In this document: in pieces, positions 33,117 through 40,775 of the stretch | Numbering within the stretch: the stretch's first letter is position 1 | Layout: every line of letters begins with the position of its first letter | DNA from: JADZAI01 sp964390465 | Lineage (GTDB): Bacteria > Pseudomonadota > Alphaproteobacteria > Micropepsales > Micropepsaceae | DNA: 64,000 nt | Reading direction: 5' to 3' | Assembly: GCA_964390465.1 (NCBI GenBank) | Contig: CAYMIJ010000006.1 | Coordinates: 1-64,000 of the forward strand | Translations under genes and position numbers: made by a program | The notes under the pieces: model-generated | Told to the model about the DNA's origin: nothing | Database searches by the model: none | The model's input: only the letters and a program-made list of their open reading frames with translations

Positions 33117-34963
33117 CGGCGGCCAAACAGTTTTTCAATGTCGGTCCGCTTCAGCTCAACATAGGTCGGGCGGCCATGATTGCACTGCCCAGAATGGGGC
33201 GTTGCTTCCATCTCGCGCAGCAGGGCGTTCATTTCCTCTGCGCTCAGGCGGCGTCCGGCCCGCACCGATCCATGACAGGCCATCGTGCCGCAGATCTCGC
33301 CCAGCCGTTCCTTCAGCGAAAAGGCCTGACCATGTTCGGCGATCTCATCGGCCAGATCGTTCAGCAGGCCATGCACATCGGTCTTGCCCAGCAGGGCGGG
33401 CGTCTCGCGCACCGCGATGGCTCCGCCGCCGAAATCCTCGATCACCAGCCCCAGCGCCGCCAGTTCATCCGCACACTGAAGAAGTCGCTCGGCCGATGCG
33501 CCATCCATCTCAACAATGTCGGGCGTCAGCAGCATCTGCCGCTGCACGCCGCCGTCCTCCAGCGCGCGCTTCATCTTCTCATAGACCAGCCGCTCATGTG
33601 CCGCATGCTGATCGACGATGACCAGTCCGTCTTCAGTCTCTGCCACGATATAGGTGTTATGCACCTGCCCCCGCGCCACACCGAGCGGATAGCGACGCAC
33701 CTCATCAGGAGCCATCTCAGCCACTTTCGCGGCGGGGGCAAAATCATGCACGGCCTCAAGCACCGCCGCGCTCACCGGCACACCATAGGCGAGCGCCGTC
33801 TCAGCAAAGCCCGGCGTCATCGGGCGCTGTGCGACAGGCAGCGGTCCGTAGAATGCCGGAAAAGCGGGTTGCGGTGGCGGCATCGCGCCGGGCCGAAACG
33901 CGTCCAGCGCCGAAACCGCCACCGTGGTCGAAGCCCGAAAGCCTGCCCGCTCCAGCGTCTGGCGCAGCGCATTGACGATCAGCCCGCGCACACTCTGGGC
34001 ATCGCGGAAACGCACTTCGGTTTTGGCGGGGTGCACGTTCACGTCCACATCGGCGGGCGCGGTTTCAACAAACACCACGGCGACGGCATGGCGGTCATGC
34101 GCCAGAAAATCGGCATAGGCACCGCGCACCGCGCCGGTGATGAGCCGGTCTTTCACTGCCCTTCCGTTCACGAACAGAAACTGATGCTGGGCATTGCCGC
34201 GATTGAAGGTCGGCACACCGGCAAAGCCCGAAACCCGCGCCTCAGCCTTGGCGATATCAAAGCCCAGCGCATTGGGCTTGAAGGCCGGGCCAAGAATGGC
34301 AGCGATGCGCGCCAGCCATCCCTCCGTGCCCGGACGTTCGGCGGCCAGATCCAGAATGACACGGCCTTCATCCTCCAGCGTGAAGGCCACATCGGGTGAG
34401 GCCATAGCGATGCGCTTGACCATATCGGCCACCGCCTGCTGCTCGGTGCGCGGCGACTTCATGAACTTCAGCCGGGCGGGCGTTGCGAAGAAAAGATCGC
34501 GCGCCTCGATGCGCGTACCGTGCTGGCCCTTGCCCAGAAAGGCCACCGGCTGCGGTGCGCCGTTCACGCCGCCTTCCACGGTGATGCGCCAGGCATCGCT
34601 CCCCTCAGCGACCCGGCTGTCGATGGTCAACCGCGACACCGCGCCGATGGATGGCAGCGCCTCGCCGCGAAAACCCAGTGTCGCGATTTCAGTCAGATCA
34701 TCCTGACCATCGGCGGCAACCGGCAGTTTCGATGTCGCATGGCGCAGAATGGCAAGGCTCAATTCCTCGGCGCTCATGCCCACGCCGTCATCGCTCACGC
34801 GGATCAGCGTGAGGCCGCCACCGGCAATCGCCACCTGAATGCGGCGCGCGCCGGCATCGAGGGCATTTTCAACCAGCTCCTTCACCGCCGCAGCCGGACG
34901 CTCCACCACTTCGCCCGCCGCGATGCGGTTGATTGTCCCTTCACTGAGACGGCGGATGGTCAT
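33113..34963 (-). CDS. mutL: DNA mismatch repair protein MutL
   Basis: Mismatch-repair mediator with GHKL ATPase and latent nuclease. The N-terminal domain has IAAGEVVERPAAAVKELVENALDAGA, DDGVGM and TLGFRGEALPSIGAVS. The C-terminal domain carries DQHAAHERLVYEKM, the DQHA(X)2E(X)4E endonuclease motif, with ACHGSVRAGRRL and CNHGRPTY as the other metal-site motifs. It should therefore nick DNA itself, as in bacteria lacking MutH. The ATG at 34963 directly follows a GTG. The 616-residue protein ends with a 4-bp overlap into sulP. Confidence 0.95.
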   Translation of the reverse strand: MTIRRLSEGTINRIAAGEVVERPAAAVKELVENALDAGARRIQVAIAGGGLTLIRVSDDGVGMSAEELSLAILRHATSKLPVAADGQDDLTEIATLGFRGEALPSIGAVSRLTIDSRVAEGSDAWRITVEGGVNGAPQPVAFLGKGQHGTRIEARDLFFATPARLKFMKSPRTEQQAVADMVKRIAMASPDVAFTLEDEGRVILDLAAERPGTEGWLARIAAILGPAFKPNALGFDIAKAEARVSGFAGVPTFNRGNAQHQFLFVNGRAVKDRLITGAVRGAYADFLAHDRHAVAVVFVETAPADVDVNVHPAKTEVRFRDAQSVRGLIVNALRQTLERAGFRASTTVAVSALDAFRPGAMPPPQPAFPAFYGPLPVAQRPMTPGFAETALAYGVPVSAAVLEAVHDFAPAAKVAEMAPDEVRRYPLGVARGQVHNTYIVAETEDGLVIVDQHAAHERLVYEKMKRALEDGGVQRQMLLTPDIVEMDGASAERLLQCADELAALGLVIEDFGGGAIAVRETPALLGKTDVHGLLNDLADEIAEHGQAFSLKERLGEICGTMACHGSVRAGRRLSAEEMNALLREMEATPHSGQCNHGRPTYVELKRTDIEKLFGRR

Positions 34964-34966
34964 CAC

Positions 34967-36277
34967 CTATCCCCGCGACGACGCCAGATAGGCGCGGGCG
35001 AGACGCTTGCCTTCTTCGACGGCGGGCTGGTCCAGCGGATCAACGCCCATCAGCCGCGCCGCCAGAATCGTCTCCAGCATGAAATGCATGAACAGCGCGC
35101 CGATGCTGTATTCATCAAACCGCGCGACACTCATCGTCCGCACCGGCCGTCCATTGCGCGCCAGCGTTTCAGCTGTGGCACGGGTCTGCGCCGTCACCAG
35201 TTCGCCAAGTGCATGGCCGCCGAGATAGCCAACGCCCAGTTTTTCGGCCAGCGCCGCATCCGGGCGCGGGCCCTCATTGAGCTGGTCCGCCGACAGCACG
35301 GTGAAGGCACGCACATTCGGCCCGCCGAGATAAAGCTGCAACTGGCTGTGCTGATCGACCGGGCCGAGCGCGGTCGAGGCCGCCTGCCCCTTGCCATCCT
35401 TGCCGACGCTTTCGGCCCACAGCTGCCGCCACCATGCGCCGAAACGGTCGAAACGGTCACCATAGGGCATCAGCACCAGTTCACCGAACCCTGCCCCATC
35501 GGCCGCGATGTTGAGCGCCGCGCCCAGCGCCGGTTCTGCCTCATCGCTCGCCAGTATGCGTTGCCACACCGCTTCGGCGCCTGCGCGAATGGCAGCGGCA
35601 TCAAGGCCCAGCAGCAGCGCGGGCATCATGCCGACCAGCGTCAGCACCGAATAGCGCCCGCCAATATCCAGCGGATGATCCAGCACTGGCGCACCGATTT
35701 CGTGCGCAAACAGCCGCGCCGGGTTATTTTCCGTCGGCTCGGTCACCACCGCGAAATGCTGACCCAGATATTTGCCGCCGCCTACCGCTTTCAGTGCTTC
35801 CACGGCAGCCAGCGCCTGCATCATCGTCTCGCCGGTCGAACCCGATTTTGAAACCAGCAGAAAGCGCGTCGTGCGCAGATCAAGCGAGGCCATCGCCGCG
35901 GCGAAGCTCGCGCCATCCAGATTGTCGAAGACATGAAAGCGCGTGCCGTTGATCGGGGCCATCGCGCCGGGCGTGCGCCAGCCTTTCAGCTGCGCCAGCG
36001 CCTGCGCGCCAAGGCCCGAACCGCCCACCCCAAGCAGACACAGATCGGTGGTGTTCTTCAAAAGATGCGCGACCACCGGCCCGGCCGCAGCAAGATCATC
36101 GCGGCGGCGGGCGATCTCATAAAGCGGCTGCCCCCCTGCCCGCGCGCTTTCACGCAAGGCGGCGAGGTGTGGTTTCAGGGCCGTGCGCTGCGCCTCGAAG
36201 GCGGCATGAGTCAGGGCATGGCTGCCCGACTGCGCGGCGAAGGCATGACGGATATCGTGGCTATAGGGCAAACTCAT
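34967..36277 (-). CDS. pgi: glucose-6-phosphate isomerase
   Basis: Interconverts glucose-6-phosphate and fructose-6-phosphate. The 436-residue enzyme is of the shorter bacterial Pgi type, with two SIS-fold halves. LLGVGGSGLGAQALAQL, FLLVSKSGSTGETMMQ, DIGGRYSVLTLVGMMPALL and GPVDQHSQLQLYLGGP are all recognisable. ATG 36277 is chosen because the 43 upstream codons look non-conserved. A GGAGG lies only one base before it, so the spacing is unusual and the true start may be slightly downstream. It ends 3 bp from mutL. Confidence 0.92.
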   Translation of the reverse strand: MSLPYSHDIRHAFAAQSGSHALTHAAFEAQRTALKPHLAALRESARAGGQPLYEIARRRDDLAAAGPVVAHLLKNTTDLCLLGVGGSGLGAQALAQLKGWRTPGAMAPINGTRFHVFDNLDGASFAAAMASLDLRTTRFLLVSKSGSTGETMMQALAAVEALKAVGGGKYLGQHFAVVTEPTENNPARLFAHEIGAPVLDHPLDIGGRYSVLTLVGMMPALLLGLDAAAIRAGAEAVWQRILASDEAEPALGAALNIAADGAGFGELVLMPYGDRFDRFGAWWRQLWAESVGKDGKGQAASTALGPVDQHSQLQLYLGGPNVRAFTVLSADQLNEGPRPDAALAEKLGVGYLGGHALGELVTAQTRATAETLARNGRPVRTMSVARFDEYSIGALFMHFMLETILAARLMGVDPLDQPAVEEGKRLARAYLASSRG

Positions 36278-36335
36278 ACCTCCAGCATAAAGACAGGCGC
36301 GCAGCGTTTCCACGTTGCGCTCGGAGTCGGCAATG

Positions 36336-36752
36336 TCATGGTGCGGATAGGCGAGGGGCACTCGCTGCACGACGTGCCCGAACAGGGAGGGCGGAAGTGC
36401 GCGCACCTGTCCGACGAGCCTTGCGCGGCTTTGACGCGCCTCGCGTTGTATCTGGCTTCAGGGCGAAGCTGAGAACCAGCCCATGAGCGGCCAGAACCTT
36501 CACCACAGTGTCGAGTGTGGGATTCCCGCCATTGCTGAGGGTTTTGATAAGGCCAGAGCGCGCCTTACCGGTCTCTCGCGCGAGCGCCCGCATGTTCCCG
36601 GCGCGAGCAACCACACCCAGTGCATAGGCCATTTCGTCAGCATCGCCATCGGCAGCCACCTCGTCCAGATAGGCCTTGATGCGCCCTGGCGTGTTCAGGA
36701 CATCAGCAAGGTCGAATACCTTGAAGCCTGGCGGCAGCTTTTTCGCAGTCAT
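36336..36752 (-). CDS. HigA-like helix-turn-helix antitoxin with long basic tail
   Basis: A Cro/CI-type antitoxin, second gene of a toxin-first module. The core (residues about 10-95) has FDLADVLNTPGRIKAYLDEVAADGD, GVVARAGNMRALARETGKARSGLIKTLSNGGNPTLDTVVKVLAAHG, the pattern of the 'addiction module antidote' family. After residue ~97 comes an extra ~40-residue Arg/Lys/Pro/Ala-rich tail (KPRKARR, RARRAASAPRL) that is not usual for the family. ATG 36752 overlaps the toxin stop by four bases. Confidence 0.87.
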   Translation of the reverse strand: MTAKKLPPGFKVFDLADVLNTPGRIKAYLDEVAADGDADEMAYALGVVARAGNMRALARETGKARSGLIKTLSNGGNPTLDTVVKVLAAHGLVLSFALKPDTTRGASKPRKARRTGARTSALPVRARRAASAPRLSAP

Positions 36753-37036
36753 TTCCAGTCCCCTTTCAGCCGTTTTGCCTTCGCAATGTCCCTGGCCTGT
36801 GTCGTCTTCGTGCCACCCCACAGGACAACCGTATCGTCCATGACTGTGTAGTAGACCCGGTAGCCGGGGCCGTGGTCGATCCGCATTTCAAGAACGCCAT
36901 CACCGACAGACTTGAAATCGCCGGGGTTGCCCTGACCCAGGCGGATCAGGCGGCGGGCGATCATCGCAACAGCACGGTCATCGCGCAGGCCATCGAGCCA
37001 TACGACAAACGCCTCTGTTTGGATGATCGTTTTCAC
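36749..37036 (-). CDS. RelE/ParE-superfamily toxin (HigB-like)
   Basis: A 95-residue toxin of the 'addiction module killer protein' branch. It has TEAFVVWLDGLRDDRAVAMIARRLIRLGQGNPGDFKSVGDGVLEMRIDHGPGYRVYYT and TTQARDIAKAKRLKGDW. The GTG start at 37036 gives the normal family length; an ATG 20 codons earlier would add unrelated residues. On this strand TATATT lies 13-18 bases before the start and can serve as a -10 box. The toxin-first order matches HigBA. It is expected to inhibit translation or replication; the target is not predictable. Confidence 0.87.
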   Translation of the reverse strand: MKTIIQTEAFVVWLDGLRDDRAVAMIARRLIRLGQGNPGDFKSVGDGVLEMRIDHGPGYRVYYTVMDDTVVLWGGTKTTQARDIAKAKRLKGDWK

Positions 37037-37145
37037 TGGGCCAATATAGTGGACCAAGCAAGAATCGGCAACCTCGCCTTTCAGGCAGCTCCCCACAGCG
37101 CGAATCTCCGCGCCTGTGGTGCTGCCCTCACGTGCGGCGAGAAGT

Positions 37146-38456
37146 TTACTGCAAGCCCTGCGGTTTGCCGACGACCACCCAATAGAACCCGGCCGGATCC
37201 AGCAGTTTCTTGGCTGCCGCTTGAACCTGATCCTTCGTCACGGCTTCAATCTCGGCCTTGCGGCGGTTGATATAATCCTTGTCGAAGCCCTGCAAAGCGA
37301 GACCAAGCAGACGGTTGGCGATCTTCCCGTTGGAATCAAAGCCCAGCACATATGAACCGTTGAGATACGCCTTGGCATCCGCCAGTTCCTCATCACTGAT
37401 GCCTGCATTGCGCATCTTCTCGATTTCGGCCTTGGTGATGTCGATGGTTTCCTTCACGCGGGCATTATCGGTGCCGACCCCACCCGACAGGGTTTCGGAA
37501 AGCTGATAGGTCGCAAGCCCGGTCGAGATGCCATAGGCAAGCCCGCGCTTGGCACGCACTTCCTGCATCAGGCGCGAAGCGAAACCGCCGCCGCCCAGCA
37601 CGTAATTCATGATCTGCGCGGCGCGATATTCAGGGTCTTCCACCCGAATGCCCGGCGCGCCGAAAATCACGATGCTTTGCGGAATGTCGCGGTCGATGAT
37701 GTCCATCTTGCCACCATTCTGCATGGTGACCTTGGGCACATCTGCTGCCTGACGGTTGGCAGGCAGGCCGCCGAACAGTTGATCCAGCAATGGCCCAAGC
37801 TCGGCGGCGGAAATGTCACCCACCACCACCACCTTCATCTTGTCGCGGCCAAGGTAAGCACCCATGAAGCCAACCACGTCATCGCGCGTGATGGCGGCCA
37901 GCGTCGCCGCCGTGCCAATGCCGCGCCGTCCGTAAGGGTGGCCGGGGAAAGCGCGCGCGGCCCAGGTCTCGCCTGCGATGGTGCCGGGGTCTTCGTCCAT
38001 CTGCTTCTGGTCGGCGGCGATCTGCGCCTTCATGCGGTCGATCGCTTCCTGATCGAAGCGCGGGCTGGTCAGTGCCAGTTTGGCAAGATCGAACGCATCC
38101 TGCTTGTTTGCGGTCAGTGTGGTCAGCGAAATGTAGAAGGCGTCCTTGTCGGAACTGGCGCCGAACTTGATCGCCTTGTCGTCCAGCCGCGCGGTGAAGG
38201 CGGTGGAATCAAGATCGCCCGCACCCTCATTCATCAGTGTGCTGACGAGATTGGTCAGACCGGCCTTGTCATTGGGGTCGAGCCGTTCGCCGCCGTCAAA
38301 ACCGGCATTGATGGAAATGACCGGCAGGCCGTGTTCTTCCACCAGCCACGCTTCCACGCCGCCGGGGCTTTTCACGATCTGAATGTCGATCGCCCATGCG
38401 GCGCAGGTGAAAGCGCAGGCCGTCGCAACAGCCGTGAAACGCGAAAGCAGGCTCAT
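37146..38456 (-). CDS. M16-family peptidase-like protein lacking the zinc motif
   Basis: The non-catalytic partner of a processing-peptidase-like pair, exported to the periplasm (signal about residues 1-22, ending TCAAWA). The 436-residue protein has the M16 fold (GVEAWLVEEHGLPVISINAGFDGGER, LGGGGFASRLMQEVRAKRGLAYGI). Where active members have HxxEH, it has LTNLVSTLMNEGAGD, so it cannot bind zinc. The RGLAYG substrate-binding motif is kept. Its start overlaps the active M16 gene by four bases, so the two likely form a heterodimer. Confidence 0.93.
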   Translation of the reverse strand: MSLLSRFTAVATACAFTCAAWAIDIQIVKSPGGVEAWLVEEHGLPVISINAGFDGGERLDPNDKAGLTNLVSTLMNEGAGDLDSTAFTARLDDKAIKFGASSDKDAFYISLTTLTANKQDAFDLAKLALTSPRFDQEAIDRMKAQIAADQKQMDEDPGTIAGETWAARAFPGHPYGRRGIGTAATLAAITRDDVVGFMGAYLGRDKMKVVVVGDISAAELGPLLDQLFGGLPANRQAADVPKVTMQNGGKMDIIDRDIPQSIVIFGAPGIRVEDPEYRAAQIMNYVLGGGGFASRLMQEVRAKRGLAYGISTGLATYQLSETLSGGVGTDNARVKETIDITKAEIEKMRNAGISDEELADAKAYLNGSYVLGFDSNGKIANRLLGLALQGFDKDYINRRKAEIEAVTKDQVQAAAKKLLDPAGFYWVVVGKPQGLQ

Positions 38457-39820
38457 GGCTGACCTCCCGCGACAGGCGCGGCGGGTTTGGCTTCGGGCTC
38501 AAGAGTCCCTGAAACACTGCGTTGGGGAACAAGATATTTGGCGGCGACGGCCTTCACCTGATCGGCGGTGACGGCCTCGATGCGCTGCGGCCATGCGGCC
38601 AGATCATCGAGCGACTGGCCCAGCGCGAGACCCTCACCATAATAATTGGCAAGGCCTTCCTGACTGTCCTGCGCATAGGTGAAATTGGCGACCATCAGGG
38701 TTTTGGCGCGCGCCAGTTCTTCGGGCGTCGGGCCTTCGGCAATGAACTTCGCGATCTCCGCATCTATCGCCGTTTCCATCTCGGCCAGCGAATGACCTTC
38801 AGCTGGCACCGCGTGGAAGCCGACGGAGCGGTCGTCGAGGCCATCGCCATCATGCCATGCCGAAACCGAGGTCGCGATCTTGGAGCCTTTGATCATTGCA
38901 AGACCAAGGCGCGAATTATCGCCGCGTCCGCCCATCACAAATGCCATCACCGACAGCGCATAGGCTTCACCGTCCTTCTGCGAGGTATAGCTTGGTGCCA
39001 GATACATACGCACGAAAGCAGGATTGCCCACGCGCGGGTCTTTCATGGCGACGCGACGCGCCGCGATGGCGGGCGGCTCGGCCACGCGCACGCGCGGCGG
39101 CAGTGTGCGCGGTTTCATCGGGCCGTAATGCTGGGTGGCCAGAGTCTTCACCTCATCAGCGGTCACGTCACCAGCGACCACGAGGATTGCATTGTTAGGC
39201 CCGTAATTGGCGTCATAGAACGCGCGCGCTTCTTCGGTGGTCAGGTTCTCGATCTCGCTGCGCCAGCCGATAACCGGAATGCCATAGGTATGACCGACAA
39301 AAAGCGCTGCGTTCATCTGCTCAAAGAACAGCGATTCCGGCTCGTTGTCGGTGCGCTGGTTGCGCTCCTCCAGAATGACCTGGCGTTCTGATGTCACCGT
39401 CTTGTCGTTGATGACGAGGTTCTGCATGCGGTCGGCATCCAGCTCCATCATCAACCCAAGGCTCTCCTTGGCAACACGCTCGTAATAACAGGTGCGGTCA
39501 TAGGAAGTGTTGGCGTTGTTCTCGCCGCCCTTGCGGGTGATCAGTGCATCGAACTGGCCGTCGGGCACTTTGGGTGTGCCGCGGAACATCAGGTGCTCGA
39601 AGAAATGTGCAATGCCGCCTGCATTGCGCGGATCATCGGTTGATCCGGTGCGAAACCACACCTGATGCGTCACCACCGGCGCGCGATGATCGGGGATCAC
39701 CACGACCTGCATACCGTTATCCAGCTTGAAGGTTTCTGGCTTGAAGGTGGCATCCGCCAAGGCAGGTGTCACCAGAGCGGTGGCCAGCAGCACCGCTCTC
39801 ATCAGCTTTGCATGACTCAT
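38453..39820 (-). CDS. M16-family zinc metallopeptidase (active subunit)
   Basis: A periplasmic insulinase/processing-peptidase family enzyme of 455 residues. The signal peptide runs to about A22. The inverted zinc motif HFFEH is at 72-76 (H72, E75, H76), with the distal glutamate in the ESLGLMMELDADRM region. The C-terminal half shows DDRSVGFHAVPAEGHSLAEMETAIDAEIAKF. It is the first gene of the M16 pair, downstream of a DUF3035 lipoprotein gene with 3 bp between. The substrate is unknown; alphaproteobacterial homologues sit in the same lspA-linked cluster. Confidence 0.94.
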   Translation of the reverse strand: MSHAKLMRAVLLATALVTPALADATFKPETFKLDNGMQVVVIPDHRAPVVTHQVWFRTGSTDDPRNAGGIAHFFEHLMFRGTPKVPDGQFDALITRKGGENNANTSYDRTCYYERVAKESLGLMMELDADRMQNLVINDKTVTSERQVILEERNQRTDNEPESLFFEQMNAALFVGHTYGIPVIGWRSEIENLTTEEARAFYDANYGPNNAILVVAGDVTADEVKTLATQHYGPMKPRTLPPRVRVAEPPAIAARRVAMKDPRVGNPAFVRMYLAPSYTSQKDGEAYALSVMAFVMGGRGDNSRLGLAMIKGSKIATSVSAWHDGDGLDDRSVGFHAVPAEGHSLAEMETAIDAEIAKFIAEGPTPEELARAKTLMVANFTYAQDSQEGLANYYGEGLALGQSLDDLAAWPQRIEAVTADQVKAVAAKYLVPQRSVSGTLEPEAKPAAPVAGGQP

Positions 39821-39823
39821 GGC

Positions 39824-40252
39824 TCAGTTGCCCTGCGACGGACGGGTCGGCAGCGTGCGCGCTTCGCCCTCGGCTGACGGGGCACTGGCCGGCGCAGCCG
39901 CAGGACGCGCGGCGGGCGGCGCGGCAGGTGACGCCGGTGTGGCTGGCGCAGGTGCCGCTTCAGCCGGGGCCGCCGCAGGCACTGTCGTCGCAGCAGGCGT
40001 GCCGGCCTGCGACAATGCACTGGCCGCGACCGAGCGCGCGTCGATATCGGCGCGGGCTGGCGTACCCGGCTGCGGGGCGCGCAGTTCATAGTCCGGCGGC
40101 ATTGAAAGCGCACGGCGCGGCGCAACCTCGTATTCATTGGGCGGCATCTTGCCGAGTCCGAGGGCCGAGTTCATCGTCGAGCAGGCTGGCAGAGCCATGA
40201 GTGCCGCCACTGCCACCGCACCCAGCATCGCCGCTTTCAATCTAACGCGCAT
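39824..40252 (-). CDS. DUF3035 lipoprotein
   Basis: A 142-residue predicted lipoprotein of the DUF3035 family. It has a basic N-terminus, hydrophobic stretch and lipobox LPAC with C24 as the lipidated residue. The conserved part is short (LGKMPPNEYEVAPRRALSMPPDYELRAPQPG). It is followed by a long Ala/Pro-rich low-complexity tail. ATG 40252 is preferred to one four codons earlier. It overlaps lspA, the signal peptidase that would process it, by 11 bp; both fit one envelope operon with ileS. Confidence 0.88.
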   Translation of the reverse strand: MRVRLKAAMLGAVAVAALMALPACSTMNSALGLGKMPPNEYEVAPRRALSMPPDYELRAPQPGTPARADIDARSVAASALSQAGTPAATTVPAAAPAEAAPAPATPASPAAPPAARPAAAPASAPSAEGEARTLPTRPSQGN

Positions 40253-40775
40253 CGTCCGGCACACCTTTCCCTGACCCGGCCTCAGTGGCGCGGGTCGTCA
40301 ACAATGAATCAAACAGGATGGCCGCCACGCCAATCACGATGGCGGCATCCGCAACATTGAACACATACCAAGATTTTCCGAAGGCGTGGAAATGGAAAAA
40401 GTCGACCACCGCCCCATAAATCAGCCGGTCGATCACATTTCCGATGGCCCCGCCTATGACAAGGCCCAGCCCCAGCGACAGCCATCTGCCCTCGGCTTTC
40501 AGCAGCCACAGGCTCAAAATCACCGCCATTCCTGCGGAAAAAGCGATCAGCAGCCACATGCCCAGCGCCGTATCCATCTGGAACAGGCCATAGGAAATGC
40601 CCCTGTTCCACACCATGGTCAGGTTGAAAAAGGGCGTGACCTCAATCGGCTCGCAGGCCGGGCACCGGATAAAGCCCAGGCTATAAAGCGCCCAGTTCTT
40701 GGAAAGCTGATCGGCGATCAGCACGATCAGCGCCGCCAGAAACCCGAACACGACAAAGCGTCGCTGTGCTGCCAT
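40242..40775 (-). CDS. lspA: lipoprotein signal peptidase
   Basis: Cleaves prolipoprotein signal peptides after diacylglyceryl modification. The 177-residue inner-membrane protein has four hydrophobic helices and the two catalytic aspartates, D116 in GNVIDRL and D143 in NVADAAI. VVDFFHFH and FFNLTMVWNRGISYGLF are also conserved. ATG 40775 overlaps the ileS stop by one base, so ileS-lspA is translationally coupled, the common bacterial order. A longer upstream start inside ileS was rejected. Confidence 0.95.
   Translation of the reverse strand: MAAQRRFVVFGFLAALIVLIADQLSKNWALYSLGFIRCPACEPIEVTPFFNLTMVWNRGISYGLFQMDTALGMWLLIAFSAGMAVILSLWLLKAEGRWLSLGLGLVIGGAIGNVIDRLIYGAVVDFFHFHAFGKSWYVFNVADAAIVIGVAAILFDSLLTTRATEAGSGKGVPDDAR

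Noticed and set aside
34967..36406. Longer start for pgi at 36406
   Set aside because: The extra 43 residues overlap the antitoxin gene region and show no resemblance to Pgi N-termini.
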